A stretch of 46,860 nucleotides of DNA from a virus: IMG/VR virus record IMGVR_UViG_3300031671_000001, positions 1 through 46,860 of that record. One strand, written 5' to 3'. Every line of letters starts with the position of its first letter. Position 1 is the first letter of the stretch. A program made the position numbers and the translations under genes. Positions 1 to 7,757 of the stretch are shown piece after piece. The notes beneath the pieces are model-generated. The model was not told where the DNA came from, ran no database searches, and worked only from the letters and a program-made list of their open reading frames with translations.

Positions 1-188
1 CGTTCACGTTAACGATAACGCTATGCACCGCGCCTGCCTCAAGAATCGCGGCGTAAATTGGCATGGCCTTACGCGCCGCGCGATCTCCCGAAGATTGCTG
101 CGTAAAGGACTGCGCTTGCACAAAATATCCTTGAGGCAACGCTTGGCCGGTGGTCAAATTCAGGACGGGCGCGCCTTCCCACACGCCG
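1..188. repeat. Terminal direct repeat, left copy
   Basis: Identical to 46673-46860 except for one base (G at 61, T at 46733). The repeat lies inside the sheath gene, so it marks the overlap of a circular or circularly permuted assembly rather than a physical genome end. The mismatch changes a sheath codon from Pro (this copy) to Thr (right copy). Confidence 0.95.
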
Positions 189-1387
189 GGTCCGATATAG
201 CCGATCAAGGCTTCCTGCGCGCAGGAGTTTTCCACTTGAGCGATAAGCTGATGCTCTCCTGGGTCCGTTTGCGGAATCTTCGGTACACTGACAAGTAAAT
301 TCATCAGATTGGTTTGAATCAGGTTGACAAGCATGGCGCGGCCGAGAATCTGATCGAAGAATTCTCCGCTTGAGAGGATTCCCGAAACTATGTATCCGTC
401 ATATGGTCCAAAGCTCGCGCATGTATTGCAGTTCGCCGCCGCAATGGCCGCATATTGAGTCTGCGTGAGAGGTTCCGGCGCAATGCCTACAAGGGACTTG
501 AGATTGAGGGTAAAGGCGCTCCCGGCCAGCCCAGTATTCAGACCGCACGCGGCCCCGATAATCGCGGCGGCTGCATAGATGTTATTCGGGAACTCGTCCC
601 CCGTCTGCGTGGTGTCATAGCTCAGGTAGGCACGATACTTCGCCGCCTGCATCTCGAGGGCAAGATTGCCGGTCGTTCCGGCTGGAATAGAGCTGTCGGC
701 AGTCGAGCCAAAATACATGGCCGTCATCCAGTTCGCCGAGGACCATGCGGCCAAAGCGAGATGATCGGCGTCTACCGCCCCACAGCACATGAAGCAATAC
801 CATTGCTGGTTCACCAGGCTGCACGCCTCGACAGCCTGGAGCAAAGTTTCACCGATGGCCGTAATATCAACTTCCAGGCCGGTTCCTGCTCCACTCGTCG
901 TTGTCGGCAACGCCGTGGCAACGGAATATCCGGTCCCCTGATTGCCAGGGGTGGTTCCCAATGTTAGGACCGCGCCAGCATCTACAGTAAGAACGACCAG
1001 TTTTGCATTTGACGCACCAGCCTGCGTCGGCGTAACAGTATCTCCGACTGCGTATCCGGTACCCGCCGATCCACTATGGGGAATCGCCGTTTGGATGGCT
1101 GTAAGGTCCTGCCGTCCTATCCACACGAATTGCGGAACTGCAACCTGACTGAAATACAGGCCGGCGGAAATGTACTCAGGGTCCGTGTCAACGAATCCAT
1201 CCGTCAGCATCGCAGCGAGAGAGGGATATTGGCGAATGCGCGCGTTCGCTCCATATGATGGAATGACGGTGGACGGGCCCACAATGAGGCCCTGATTGAA
1301 TGGTCGCGGCGCAACGGAGCCCTGGGCAACCGAAACGTTCACGACAACGATATCGCTTAGCGGTAAAGAACTCGGGGTTGAGCCCAT
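1..1387 (-). CDS. Contractile tail sheath protein (DUF3383-like), interrupted by contig end
   Basis: ATG at 1387 preceded by a GGAGATGCG ribosome site. The frame is open to base 1 and continues across the junction to a TAG at 46662, giving 465 aa. The order sheath, tube, chaperone, tape measure and the N-terminal pattern (MGSTPSSLPLSDIVVVNVSV) fit the DUF3383 family of myophage sheaths; the C-terminus (AILEAGAVHSVIVNVNVQL) fits subunit linkage by extended strands. Residues about 104-177 form a Gly/Thr-rich beta module (GTGYAVGDTVTPTQAG, then GTGYSVATALPTTTSGAGTG) that looks like an insertion exposed on the outside of the sheath. The gene follows a putative tail terminator and precedes the tube gene. 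Family assignment is by recall of motifs and order; the structural role is well supported by context. Confidence 0.85.
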   Translation of the reverse strand, partial: MGSTPSSLPLSDIVVVNVSVAQGSVAPRPFNQGLIVGPSTVIPSYGANARIRQYPSLAAMLTDGFVDTDPEYISAGLYFSQVAVPQFVWIGRQDLTAIQTAIPHSGSAGTGYAVGDTVTPTQAGASNAKLVVLTVDAGAVLTLGTTPGNQGTGYSVATALPTTTSGAGTGLEVDITAIGETLLQAVEACSLVNQQWYCFMCCGAVDADHLALAAWSSANWMTAMYFGSTADSSIPAGTTGNLALEMQAAKYRAYLSYDTTQTGDEFPNNIYAAAAIIGAACGLNTGLAGSAFTLNLKSLVGIAPEPLTQTQYAAIAAANCNTCASFGPYDGYIVSGILSSGEFFDQILGRAMLVNLIQTNLMNLLVSVPKIPQTDPGEHQLIAQVENSCAQEALIGYIGPGVWEGAPVLNLTTGQALPQGYFVQAQSFTQQSSGDRAARKAMPIYAAILEAGAVHSVIVNVN

Positions 1388-1396
1388 CGCATCTCC

Positions 1397-2008
1397 TTAA
1401 CTTGCCGTAACGGTAAAGTCGGCCAGAACGCCGCCATTACCTTCAATCAGCGTTTCCACGCTCAGAATCGTCTGACGGTCAATGTTCTCCGTCACGAATT
1501 CGTACATTTCAACTTCCAGGTCCACGCGCTCAAACCATTGCCCATCGATCAATTCAGGGGCACGCACCTCTTGCGGGAAATCGCTTACCGGGAAAAGCTG
1601 TGAGAGGGCCAGCGCACCGACAAAATAGTCCTGGTACAAACCGCTTCTGATAGCGCGCGCCAGGTCGGTTGAATTTGGTCCGTAAAAGCACCAACGAATC
1701 GACCATGCCCTCGTATAGTTCCACTGCTCGTTCAGGTCCGTATCGTTCAATGGTAAATTGAACACATCGCGGATTTTGTCGTATGGGTCATCCTTTGGAA
1801 CGCAACGCAGGTAGCAAATATCCTCGGTCGCTTCCTGGAACGGTGCGCCGACCGTGGGCCATTCGATGCGTACCCGTGAAGTAGTCGTTGGGTCGGCCAC
1901 CCCAATCATTCCGCACGTCAACGGCTGCATGATCGCGTTGATTTGAGCAATCGTCAGCGCCGAGGAAGTCAGAACCGATCCGTCAGGATATGTGATCGAA
2001 GCGCCCAT
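1397..2008 (-). CDS. Tail terminator / neck protein, LIC_12616-like
   Basis: 203 aa starting at an ATG whose A is the last base of the upstream TAA (TAATG). A longer in-frame extension to 2101 would overlap the previous gene by 94 nt and is unlikely. The protein has the pattern of the LIC_12616 phage family: a hydrophobic N-terminal helix, then WSIRWCFYGPNSTDLARAIR and a C-terminal beta region (VDLEVEMYEFVTENID). Such proteins cap the tail tube or join it to the neck, which suits the position directly before the sheath gene. The TAA stop is followed, in frame, by GGA GAT GCG and the sheath ATG. Function is inferred from family resemblance and synteny. Confidence 0.65.
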   Translation of the reverse strand: MGASITYPDGSVLTSSALTIAQINAIMQPLTCGMIGVADPTTTSRVRIEWPTVGAPFQEATEDICYLRCVPKDDPYDKIRDVFNLPLNDTDLNEQWNYTRAWSIRWCFYGPNSTDLARAIRSGLYQDYFVGALALSQLFPVSDFPQEVRAPELIDGQWFERVDLEVEMYEFVTENIDRQTILSVETLIEGNGGVLADFTVTAS

Positions 2009-2370
2009 TAGTCGGCCTTCATCCTCGTGGCCATCGCACGCCAGTATCCGTAATCGACGTACTGCTTGACGAACAGCACGCGGTAGTTCTCGCCGCGCCA
2101 CACCAAAATGTCGCTTGATCCACCCACGCCAGCGGTCGCGTGCGTCCCATAAATGATTTGCGAGGACCAGAAAACCATCATCCCCTTAACGATATCGCCC
2201 TCGGGAACCATGTCCAGGTCGCGTCCGCTTGGTTCGGCGATTACTCCATATCCCTGAACGGTGGCCGTTACCGACTGCCACACCCCATTCAGCCAAGAGC
2301 CAGTTGAGCGAAGGATCGTGAATGCCTGTGCCAGATCGGGTTCGTTGACGACCTCGGCCACGCTTATCAT
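2008..2370 (-). CDS. Head-tail joining protein, hypothetical
   Basis: 120 aa, ATG overlapping the upstream TGA as ATGA at 2370. Sequence: short N-terminal helix (ISVAEVVNEPDLAQAFTILR), then a beta-rich body (VTATVQGYGVIAEPSG; WRGENYRVLFVKQYVDYGYW) resembling head-closure or stopper folds found at this position in tailed phages. No catalytic motif is visible. It sits between the gp10-like protein and the terminator-like protein, so a neck or head-closure role is the best inference. Confidence 0.5.
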   Translation of the reverse strand: MISVAEVVNEPDLAQAFTILRSTGSWLNGVWQSVTATVQGYGVIAEPSGRDLDMVPEGDIVKGMMVFWSSQIIYGTHATAGVGGSSDILVWRGENYRVLFVKQYVDYGYWRAMATRMKAD

Positions 2371-2855
2371 CGCGATTCCCTAACGACGTAAGTAATCGAC
2401 CGCCGCAGATCCCCAGTGTCAATCAATGGCCGGTCCGACTTCTTGCGCCGAATCGTGGAGGGCCTATTGGGAGGCCAGTTATTTCGCGGGTCCGTGAACC
2501 ACGCCTTCGCCGCATTGCTTCCGGCCATCCCCGCGCGGCGCAGGGCCGTGGTGGCCTGCGTGGGATTATCGTTTAGCATTCCCTTGACCGCATCTTGCAA
2601 ATCAGAGGCAATCGCCTGCCTGTTTCCGTCCGCCGCGATTGCAGGCTCGATTACCGGGCGAGCGGGAATCTTGTGGCCAGGCGAACCATTCGCCAGAATG
2701 TACATCAGGGCTGCGTTGCCGATCTTTTCTCCCTTTCGGGAGTTGCGACTCTGCGGGATGCCGACCAGCACCTCGGACTTGGCGATCTTCGCGAGCGCTG
2801 ACTGAAACCGCTTGATTCCAGGTCCGCCCTTCGAAAGTGAGATATTCGGTGTCAT
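2367..2855 (-). CDS. HK97 gp10-like neck/tail component
   Basis: 162 aa, basic. After an N-terminal helix comes SEVLVGIPQSRNSRKGEKIG and an ANGSPGHKIPARPVIEPAI segment, then a C-terminal WPPNRPSTIRRKKSDRPLIDTGDLRRSITYVV. The pattern, with a conserved 'IP.RPf..p' near the middle and 'LidTG.Lr.Sit' near the end, is characteristic of HK97-gp10 and related minor tail/neck proteins. ATG overlaps the upstream stop by ATGA; the stop overlaps the next ATG likewise. Neighbouring connector genes support a neck or tail-completion role. Confidence 0.75.
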   Translation of the reverse strand: MTPNISLSKGGPGIKRFQSALAKIAKSEVLVGIPQSRNSRKGEKIGNAALMYILANGSPGHKIPARPVIEPAIAADGNRQAIASDLQDAVKGMLNDNPTQATTALRRAGMAGSNAAKAWFTDPRNNWPPNRPSTIRRKKSDRPLIDTGDLRRSITYVVRESR

Positions 2856-2980
2856 TTCTTGATGCTCACGGCCAACCGGATATTGCTCTTGTGCCTATTC
2901 TCGATAGCTTTCTCGCTAAAAAACTCGCGCGCCCAAGATGCGACATACATCACGTTTCCCGTTATGTAGAAATGTCTCAT
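2852..2980 (-). CDS. Small basic hypothetical protein (42 aa)
   Basis: ATG at 2980 overlaps the DUF4054 stop (ATGA) and its own TGA overlaps the next ATG (2855). The product begins MRHFYITGNVMYVASWAREF and ends in a basic tail. A longer reading from 3055 lies over the preceding gene and is not preferred. Tight coupling on both sides is the main support; no function is recognised. Confidence 0.5.
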   Translation of the reverse strand: MRHFYITGNVMYVASWAREFFSEKAIENRHKSNIRLAVSIKK

Positions 2981-3699
2981 CCCACGTACACCGGACCACA
3001 TCCCACAACACGAGCCTGCGTTGCTAGCTGCTGCCCATAAATCGTCAGGTTCCACGCCGCCCAGTTATCGAGCGCGGTTAGCGGCTGATAGGTAACGCTC
3101 ACATCTCCCACCGACTTACTGACCTGAATTCCATTGGCGATAGCCTGCGAGGCGATCTGTCCTGCGGTGGTGTTTGTATTCCCATCGGATTGCAGATAGA
3201 GGCTCAGGAAGTGCGCGATGTACCAACCCATTGCGATGTACCACATCTCGCGCCACCGAGATTGCATCAACGACGCATAGGCCAGATTCAGATATAACTG
3301 AATGACCGCGAGCGTCACGATCTGGCTTTCGTAAATCGTCACCGTCTCGGTTGCCGAAACGGTCGCATTCAGGGAAAGGGTGATCGTGTTAGATGTGGTG
3401 CCTGCAACAACGGTTCCAGCGGGAATTCCATTGCCAATTACAAGCTGGCCGGGAAATACGCCGGCGGTCGACGACACGCCGGAAATTACTGGAGACGTGG
3501 CCGTCAAGGTGCCACTTACTGAAGTTCCAGGACCATAGAATTTAGGGTAGACAGAGAGAAAATCGTTCACGGTATACGGTGGATTGCCTGTCTGCGGGAT
3601 GCCTGCCGCCAGGCCCTGATACGCATCGCCAATCGCGGAATAGTCGTATCCGAAACCTCCATAAATCGACATGTAGAATAGCGTCAGGTCAGGAAACAT
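2977..3699 (-). CDS. DUF4054-like head-tail connector with inserted beta module
   Basis: 240 aa from the ATG at 3699, preceded by AGAGAAGAG; a TTG at 3717 is a weaker start. The DUF4054 pattern is split: NDFLSVYPKFYG near residue 50, then after about 65 residues IQLYLNLAYASLMQSRWREMW and the helix IAMGWYIAHFLSLYL. The intervening segment (SGVSSTAGVFPGQLVIGNG; TSNTITLSLNATVSATETVT) is a Thr/Val-rich beta module, probably a surface-exposed insertion. DUF4054 proteins form the adaptor ring between portal and tail, which fits its place after capsid genes. Ends in TGA overlapping the next ATG. Confidence 0.75.
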   Translation of the reverse strand: MFPDLTLFYMSIYGGFGYDYSAIGDAYQGLAAGIPQTGNPPYTVNDFLSVYPKFYGPGTSVSGTLTATSPVISGVSSTAGVFPGQLVIGNGIPAGTVVAGTTSNTITLSLNATVSATETVTIYESQIVTLAVIQLYLNLAYASLMQSRWREMWYIAMGWYIAHFLSLYLQSDGNTNTTAGQIASQAIANGIQVSKSVGDVSVTYQPLTALDNWAAWNLTIYGQQLATQARVVGCGPVYVG

Positions 3700-3723
3700 C
3701 AGCTCTTCTCTTTGCAAGAGGCA

Positions 3724-3811
3724 GACTGCCGAGATGCCGTCTTTATACTCACCGCAAAGGAGTCCACTGCGCCCGCGCCTCTCTGTGCGAGCGCCCCTCT
3801 CGTCGGCAGTC
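3724..3811. other. Inverted repeat in a 115-nt gene-free gap
   Basis: GACTGCCGA (3724-3732) and TCGGCAGTC (3803-3811) are perfect 9-bp arms separated by 70 nt. They lie in the only sizeable gap inside the head operon, between the 88-aa gene stop (3815) and the DUF4054 start (3699). No T-run follows, so it is not a typical intrinsic terminator. It may fold the leader of the DUF4054 gene or be an RNA processing site. Confidence 0.4.
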
Positions 3812-3814
3812 CTG

Positions 3815-4081
3815 TCACCTTAGTTGCTTTCTCGGGGTCTGTTTTTTTGTGTTTGTGGCTGTGTCGTTCACCTCCGGTACGTCAACCGATGATTGACTAT
3901 CGACAGGCGCGGCTTCGGGTGCATTGACAACTTCGATCCAGCGGGATTGCTGCGCCGCCTTGAAATACGGATCGCCTAAAAATCTATCCGGAAATATCTG
4001 CGGACGGTCTAGAGGAACCGCAGTATGTGTTCCTTCTTCATCCGAGAAAGAAAGTCTCCGATTCGAAATGACTAGCGCCAT
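3815..4081 (-). CDS. Small head-region hypothetical protein (88 aa)
   Basis: ATG at 4081 with a strong GAGGAG site seven bases upstream, immediately after the capsid gene. N-terminal MALVISNRRLSFSDEEGTHT, a middle with KAAQQSRWIEVV, and an acidic, low-complexity C-terminus ending in a basic KKQTPRKQLR tail. Small genes between capsid and connector in this phage group are often head accessory proteins, but no family is recognised here. Confidence 0.6.
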   Translation of the reverse strand: MALVISNRRLSFSDEEGTHTAVPLDRPQIFPDRFLGDPYFKAAQQSRWIEVVNAPEAAPVDSQSSVDVPEVNDTATNTKKQTPRKQLR

Positions 4082-4090
4082 GAGAGCTCC

Positions 4091-5170
4091 TCAAATTTTG
4101 TCTTGGTACAGCATCGTCTGGGGAGCTTTGGCCTTCACGATCCCGGTGTTCCCGATGTACGTTGCGACGAATGCGCCATCCTGAAGCGATAGCGGTCCAC
4201 CCATTCTCTGGATGTCCTGAAGAATCCCGAACTCCACGAAATTCTTGTTGAAGCTGTAGGACACCAAGCGCCGCGAACTAGAAGCGCCAACCGTTTCGAG
4301 CCAGTTAGGAACCGGCACGATTTCGGGGGTCTTGCCATTGATGGCCAGACCGAAATAGTTTGCCTTGATGTATTCGAGAACGTTTTTGAAGATGCCGACC
4401 GAGGTCGCGCTTCCTGTCGGAAGGACCATTGGCTGAAGCAGGAGAGGATATGCCGTTCCCGGAACCAGGAAGCGATCCGGAACGGAGTCGAGCGCATATC
4501 CGCAAGCTGCCCATGTAATCGATGCGGCGTTCTGGAAGTCGTTGAAGATGTCCAAGGGGGTTTTCGTCGCCCATCCTGGAGTTCCGGATGTCGCGCCATT
4601 CGCCGCCGCCTGCGCGGTAACTCCGTCCTGATTTACGAGGCCCGGCTTCCCAAACTTCCCGTCGTACACACGCTGGTCGAGCGTCTTGTTCCACACCACG
4701 CGCACGGCATCGTTGAGGATGTCGTTCGGGCTCTTGTTGGCTTGGGCCAGCATCAGCGATTCGATTAAGGGAATGCGGATCGAGCGCTGCCACGGGAACG
4801 CAGGGTACACGTCCTGCGAACGCGTGTAGTTGACCACGCCGATGTCGTTTGCACCGGCGCCAGCTCCGTCGATATTCGAATCGCCAACGGATACGAATTC
4901 GGACGTTTCGGAAGTGACCCATCCGCCACCATTGGTCAGGGGCACGTCACGGAACCACGTATGCCCTTCGAGCGGCATATGCAGGATCGTGTCTGCCTTG
5001 TTCAGCTCCGACTGCAAGAAAATCTGCCCGGTGGCGACCGCGTCCTTGACAGCATGGGAACCGTGAATTCGAAGCGCCATCAGGTCGCTCAAGTAAGACG
5101 AGGACTTTAGTTTCGCTTCGAGTTCCGGGTCTCTCCGCGTACTGCGCCCGGTAGAGTATTTTTCGATCAT
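4091..5170 (-). CDS. Major capsid protein (DUF2184)
   Basis: 359 aa from ATG 5170 (MIEKYSTGRSTRRDPELEAK). The frame is open to 5194, but that start would overlap the cement gene. The sequence matches the DUF2184 major capsid family: N-terminal arm, YTRSQDVYPAFPWQRSIRIPLIESL, the ANKSPNDILNDAVRVVWNK helix and the C-terminal SFNKNFVEFGILQDIQRM plus GAFVATYIGNTGIVKAKAP. Neighbours (cement, DUF2213 protease/scaffold, DUF4054) are the standard set around this HK97-fold capsid. Stop is TGA. Confidence 0.9.
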   Translation of the reverse strand: MIEKYSTGRSTRRDPELEAKLKSSSYLSDLMALRIHGSHAVKDAVATGQIFLQSELNKADTILHMPLEGHTWFRDVPLTNGGGWVTSETSEFVSVGDSNIDGAGAGANDIGVVNYTRSQDVYPAFPWQRSIRIPLIESLMLAQANKSPNDILNDAVRVVWNKTLDQRVYDGKFGKPGLVNQDGVTAQAAANGATSGTPGWATKTPLDIFNDFQNAASITWAACGYALDSVPDRFLVPGTAYPLLLQPMVLPTGSATSVGIFKNVLEYIKANYFGLAINGKTPEIVPVPNWLETVGASSSRRLVSYSFNKNFVEFGILQDIQRMGGPLSLQDGAFVATYIGNTGIVKAKAPQTMLYQDKI

Positions 5171-5174
5171 GGGT

Positions 5175-6038
5175 TTATGCCACCTTCCTTTCAAGAATCG
5201 TTGCTTGCGCTGTTACCTGCGCCGTGACGGGATCGGTAGACAGCAGGCCCGTCTTGAAGACCATGTTTTCGATAAGAATTGTCTTCATTGCCGCGACGAT
5301 GGAGAATCCATCCGAGCGAGTCATCGCCGTGCCACCAGCCGTGATCGTGAACTGAATCTGATTCCCGGCATTGAAGGCAACCCCGGTGGTTCCCACTCCC
5401 AGGAAACGTCCCATTGGATCGAATACCAAAAATGATGTCGCGGTAAAGAAATCGACCAGGTAGGTTCCGGTAATGGCAAATGGCAGGTTCGAAAGAGTGC
5501 CGATGGTCGCATTGCCGACATTGCCGGCAAATGCGGTGCCCACCGGAGTCACGCCATCGTTAACCGCCTCAAATCCACCAACCACGCCATTCGGAATCGC
5601 GCCGTTCAGGGTCGTCCGGATGTACACCGGAACGCCAGCCCCGGAAGGCGTGCCGTTATTGATCGCGATGTTGATTGTTCCGCGCGTGAGGCCATTGCAA
5701 ATCATGCCCGGCGCGTAGTACCCGGCTGGCATGTTAGTTCCGCCAGAGAGCGGGAAGTAAGCGTTGGCCTCGACTGTGTCCTTCGCGATGCCCAGCGGAT
5801 ATAGCGGCTGATTGTCCTGCATGAGGGCAATGAATGCCGCAACGCTGTTTTTAGAAATGAAGGAAGCTACACTCGAATAGGTATTGTCGGGATTCAACAC
5901 GAACGGATCGCCGAAGTTGATATTCAGCGTGTCGGTCGTCTCCACCAGTCGCGGACTAATCAGCGGGAAGTCTGTCTGAGAAATTGCACCGACCGGCTGC
6001 TCAAGTGCTCCTGTAACCGGGATTACACTAACTGGCAT
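5175..6038 (-). CDS. Structural cement protein, Gp24-like
   Basis: 287 aa, ATG with GAGAGGAGAACGAC upstream and an 11-nt overlap with the DUF2213 gene. Beta- and Gly-rich with AKDTVEANAYFPLSGGTNMP, an internal Ala/Gly-rich region and a C-terminal helix (FSIVAAMKTILIENMVFKT). This layout, directly before a DUF2184 capsid gene, fits the Gp24-type structural cement or decoration proteins that stabilise the expanded capsid. Ends with TAA, seven bases before the capsid ATG. Confidence 0.7.
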   Translation of the reverse strand: MPVSVIPVTGALEQPVGAISQTDFPLISPRLVETTDTLNINFGDPFVLNPDNTYSSVASFISKNSVAAFIALMQDNQPLYPLGIAKDTVEANAYFPLSGGTNMPAGYYAPGMICNGLTRGTINIAINNGTPSGAGVPVYIRTTLNGAIPNGVVGGFEAVNDGVTPVGTAFAGNVGNATIGTLSNLPFAITGTYLVDFFTATSFLVFDPMGRFLGVGTTGVAFNAGNQIQFTITAGGTAMTRSDGFSIVAAMKTILIENMVFKTGLLSTDPVTAQVTAQATILERKVA

Positions 6039-7476
6039 GTCGTTCTCCTCTCGCCTTCAAATGCTCGTTCCACGCCTTGAGTCCATCGGCGTATGACTTT
6101 CCATTGAAGAATTCGAACATAGGAATGTCAGGCTCTGAGTCGTTCGCCCCGCCGCTGATTTTTGTAAGGGCTTCGAACGGATCGGGCGCTCCATCCTTGA
6201 CTCCGGATTGAATCTCCTTCACACTGCGAGCGATCTTGTTGAAGGCATTGATCGCCTTGCAATCCTTCGATTTGGCAATCAATGGGCGAATCGCGCCGAG
6301 AGAAGCCGCCGCGTCCCCGACCTTCCATTCAGTCTTTCCGCGCTCATCGGGAGGCAGGATTTCGGCGTCGTCTTTTCCGCCCTTCTTGTCGCCGTTGGCC
6401 TTTTCCTCTTCCACGAGCTTTTCGACCTTTTCATCGTCGGGCTCTTCGTCCTTGGCCTTTTTGTCTTCGCCCTCTTCCTGGCCTTCGTCTTCGTCGTCAT
6501 CCTTCGCGTCCATGTAGGCGTCGAGGGCGGAGTGCATGGCATCGCGGGCCGCTTTCTTGCGGTCCTTGACCTTAGACTCTTTTTTCTCGTCCCGCTTTTC
6601 CTCGTCTTCCTTTTCGTCCTTCATCTCGGCGAGGGCATCCGCGATCTCTTCAGGCTTCGCGTCCTTCGCCCAATTCTGGAATCCAATCGCACTAAGCAAA
6701 TCTCTGAATTTCATGGCCACCCTCTTTCGTATTGGAGCCTCGTCGATTGCCGCGTCTCGAATGCCAACTTCTTCACCGGCTCGTCCTTTTGGAACTACGG
6801 CAATGTGATTGCCTCGAATCTTGGTTTGGATCAGCCTTCCGGATTCATCCTTGGCCAGCAGAAACGTGTAGCCACAGGACACGTCACGCACGCCGCCATC
6901 GATCTTCACATTCAGGTCAGGGTGCTTTACTTGGAGGTCGGCCACCAAGGAAGTCTCGCCATCCGGAAGCTTGTCGCCGACGCGAACGTTCTGCGCGTGG
7001 CCCTTGGTATAGCCGTCGTATTCGTCCAGGGCGTCCACGAGTATTTTTTCACCTTCCGGATGCTCATCCAGGACGGACTTGCCCTCGAATGAAGCTAATG
7101 TTTCCGGTGCAGTTACTTCCTCGATTGGCCGATAGACTTCTACCTGCTCGTCGTCGGAAAGATTCCATGAAGGGTCATAACCAGCATTCTTTTTGAGTTC
7201 CCGTCCAAGGTATGTCTGAGTTCCAGTGCGTGCGATTGGCACGTTTTTGTAGATGCGGTAGCCTTCCGGGGTTTGAAACTGAGATTCCTTGCCGGGCAGC
7301 AGGGAGGCGTAATAACTGAGCTTGTTACTGGGAGTCTTCGTGGCTGCGTCTTTCGACTTACGCGCATTCGAGTATGCGATGGCGGCAGCCTGGGATCGCT
7401 TGCGTCCCGCGCGTATCTCGGTCGCGATATTCCTGCTGATAACTTTTTGCGAAGTTCCGGCAGCAAGGGGCATGTG
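6028..7476 (-). CDS. DUF2213 prohead protease-scaffold fusion
   Basis: 482 aa from ATG 7476 (MPLAAGTSQKVISRNIATEI), a start typical of the family ('MPL..G.S...I..NI..E..AG'); the frame is open to 7509. Residues about 75-240 carry the DUF2213 protease-like domain (GRELKKNAGYDPSWNL, VLDEHPEG, VRDVSCGYTF, GNHIAVVPKGRAG). About residues 265-400 are extremely charged Lys/Glu/Asp coiled coil, as expected for an internal scaffold cleaved from the head. The protease probably matures the capsid by removing the scaffold. Stop TAG lies inside the cement gene start. Confidence 0.85.
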   Translation of the reverse strand, partial: HMPLAAGTSQKVISRNIATEIRAGRKRSQAAAIAYSNARKSKDAATKTPSNKLSYYASLLPGKESQFQTPEGYRIYKNVPIARTGTQTYLGRELKKNAGYDPSWNLSDDEQVEVYRPIEEVTAPETLASFEGKSVLDEHPEGEKILVDALDEYDGYTKGHAQNVRVGDKLPDGETSLVADLQVKHPDLNVKIDGGVRDVSCGYTFLLAKDESGRLIQTKIRGNHIAVVPKGRAGEEVGIRDAAIDEAPIRKRVAMKFRDLLSAIGFQNWAKDAKPEEIADALAEMKDEKEDEEKRDEKKESKVKDRKKAARDAMHSALDAYMDAKDDDEDEGQEEGEDKKAKDEEPDDEKVEKLVEEEKANGDKKGGKDDAEILPPDERGKTEWKVGDAAASLGAIRPLIAKSKDCKAINAFNKIARSVKEIQSGVKDGAPDPFEALTKISGGANDSEPDIPMFEFFNGKSYADGLKAWNEHLKARGERHAS

Positions 7477-7534
7477 ACAACGAAAACCTAACAGGATTCC
7501 GCAAAGCAAAATGCAGCAATTACGCTATTGACTA

Positions 7535-7563
7535 TTGATTTTGTGGAGAATGACGGGTAAAAT
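7535..7563 (+). promoter_or_regulatory. Sigma70-type promoter for rightward RHH-Imm operon
   Basis: TTGATT (7535-7540), 17-nt spacer, TAAAAT (7558-7563). The -10 box is the end of the first of two direct repeats, so a bound repressor would block it. It faces away from the DUF2213 gene. Confidence 0.55.
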
Positions 7564-7585
7564 CACGGCAAATGTCGGGTAATAT
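7550..7585 (+). promoter_or_regulatory. Paired direct-repeat operator
   Basis: ATGACGGGTAAAAT (7550-7563) and ATGTCGGGTAATAT (7572-7585), 12 of 14 bases identical, start to start 22 bp (about two helical turns). The first covers the -10 box, the second the ribosome-binding region of the RHH gene. This is what an autoregulated ribbon-helix-helix operator looks like. Confidence 0.5.
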
Positions 7586-7589
7586 TACG

Positions 7590-7739
7590 ATGACCGAACG
7601 GAAGCGGGCAGACCTAAGACTCAGCGTGACTGTATTGCACCTCATGGCAGCACTCGCAAAAAACCTCGGTATAGGTAAAGCTCACGTTCTGGAATTGGCC
7701 GTGCGGGACATGGCCGAAAGAAAAGGCATCAAGTACTGA
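7590..7739 (+). CDS. Ribbon-helix-helix (Arc/CopG-type) regulator
   Basis: 49 aa on the plus strand: ATG at 7590, TGA at 7737-7739. A short strand (RADLRLSVTVLHLMAAL) is followed by two helices (AKNLGIGKAHVLELAVRDMA), the usual RHH layout of a dimeric DNA-binding protein. It is first in a rightward operon with an Imm-like gene 18 bp downstream and has paired repeats over its own promoter, suggesting autorepression. RHH assignment rests on length, predicted layout and context. Confidence 0.6.
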   Translation: MTERKRADLRLSVTVLHLMAALAKNLGIGKAHVLELAVRDMAERKGIKY

Positions 7740-7757
7740 ACGGAAAGGAGGTGTCCG

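Noticed and set aside
1-188. Direct terminal repeat as physical genome ends
   Set aside because: The repeat lies within the sheath coding sequence and the gene reads through when closed, so it is an assembly overlap.
6208-7092. 294-aa plus-strand ORF rich in Phe/Val/Leu
   Set aside because: It is the antisense of the Lys/Glu-rich scaffold region of the DUF2213 gene; the apparent membrane helices are a shadow effect.
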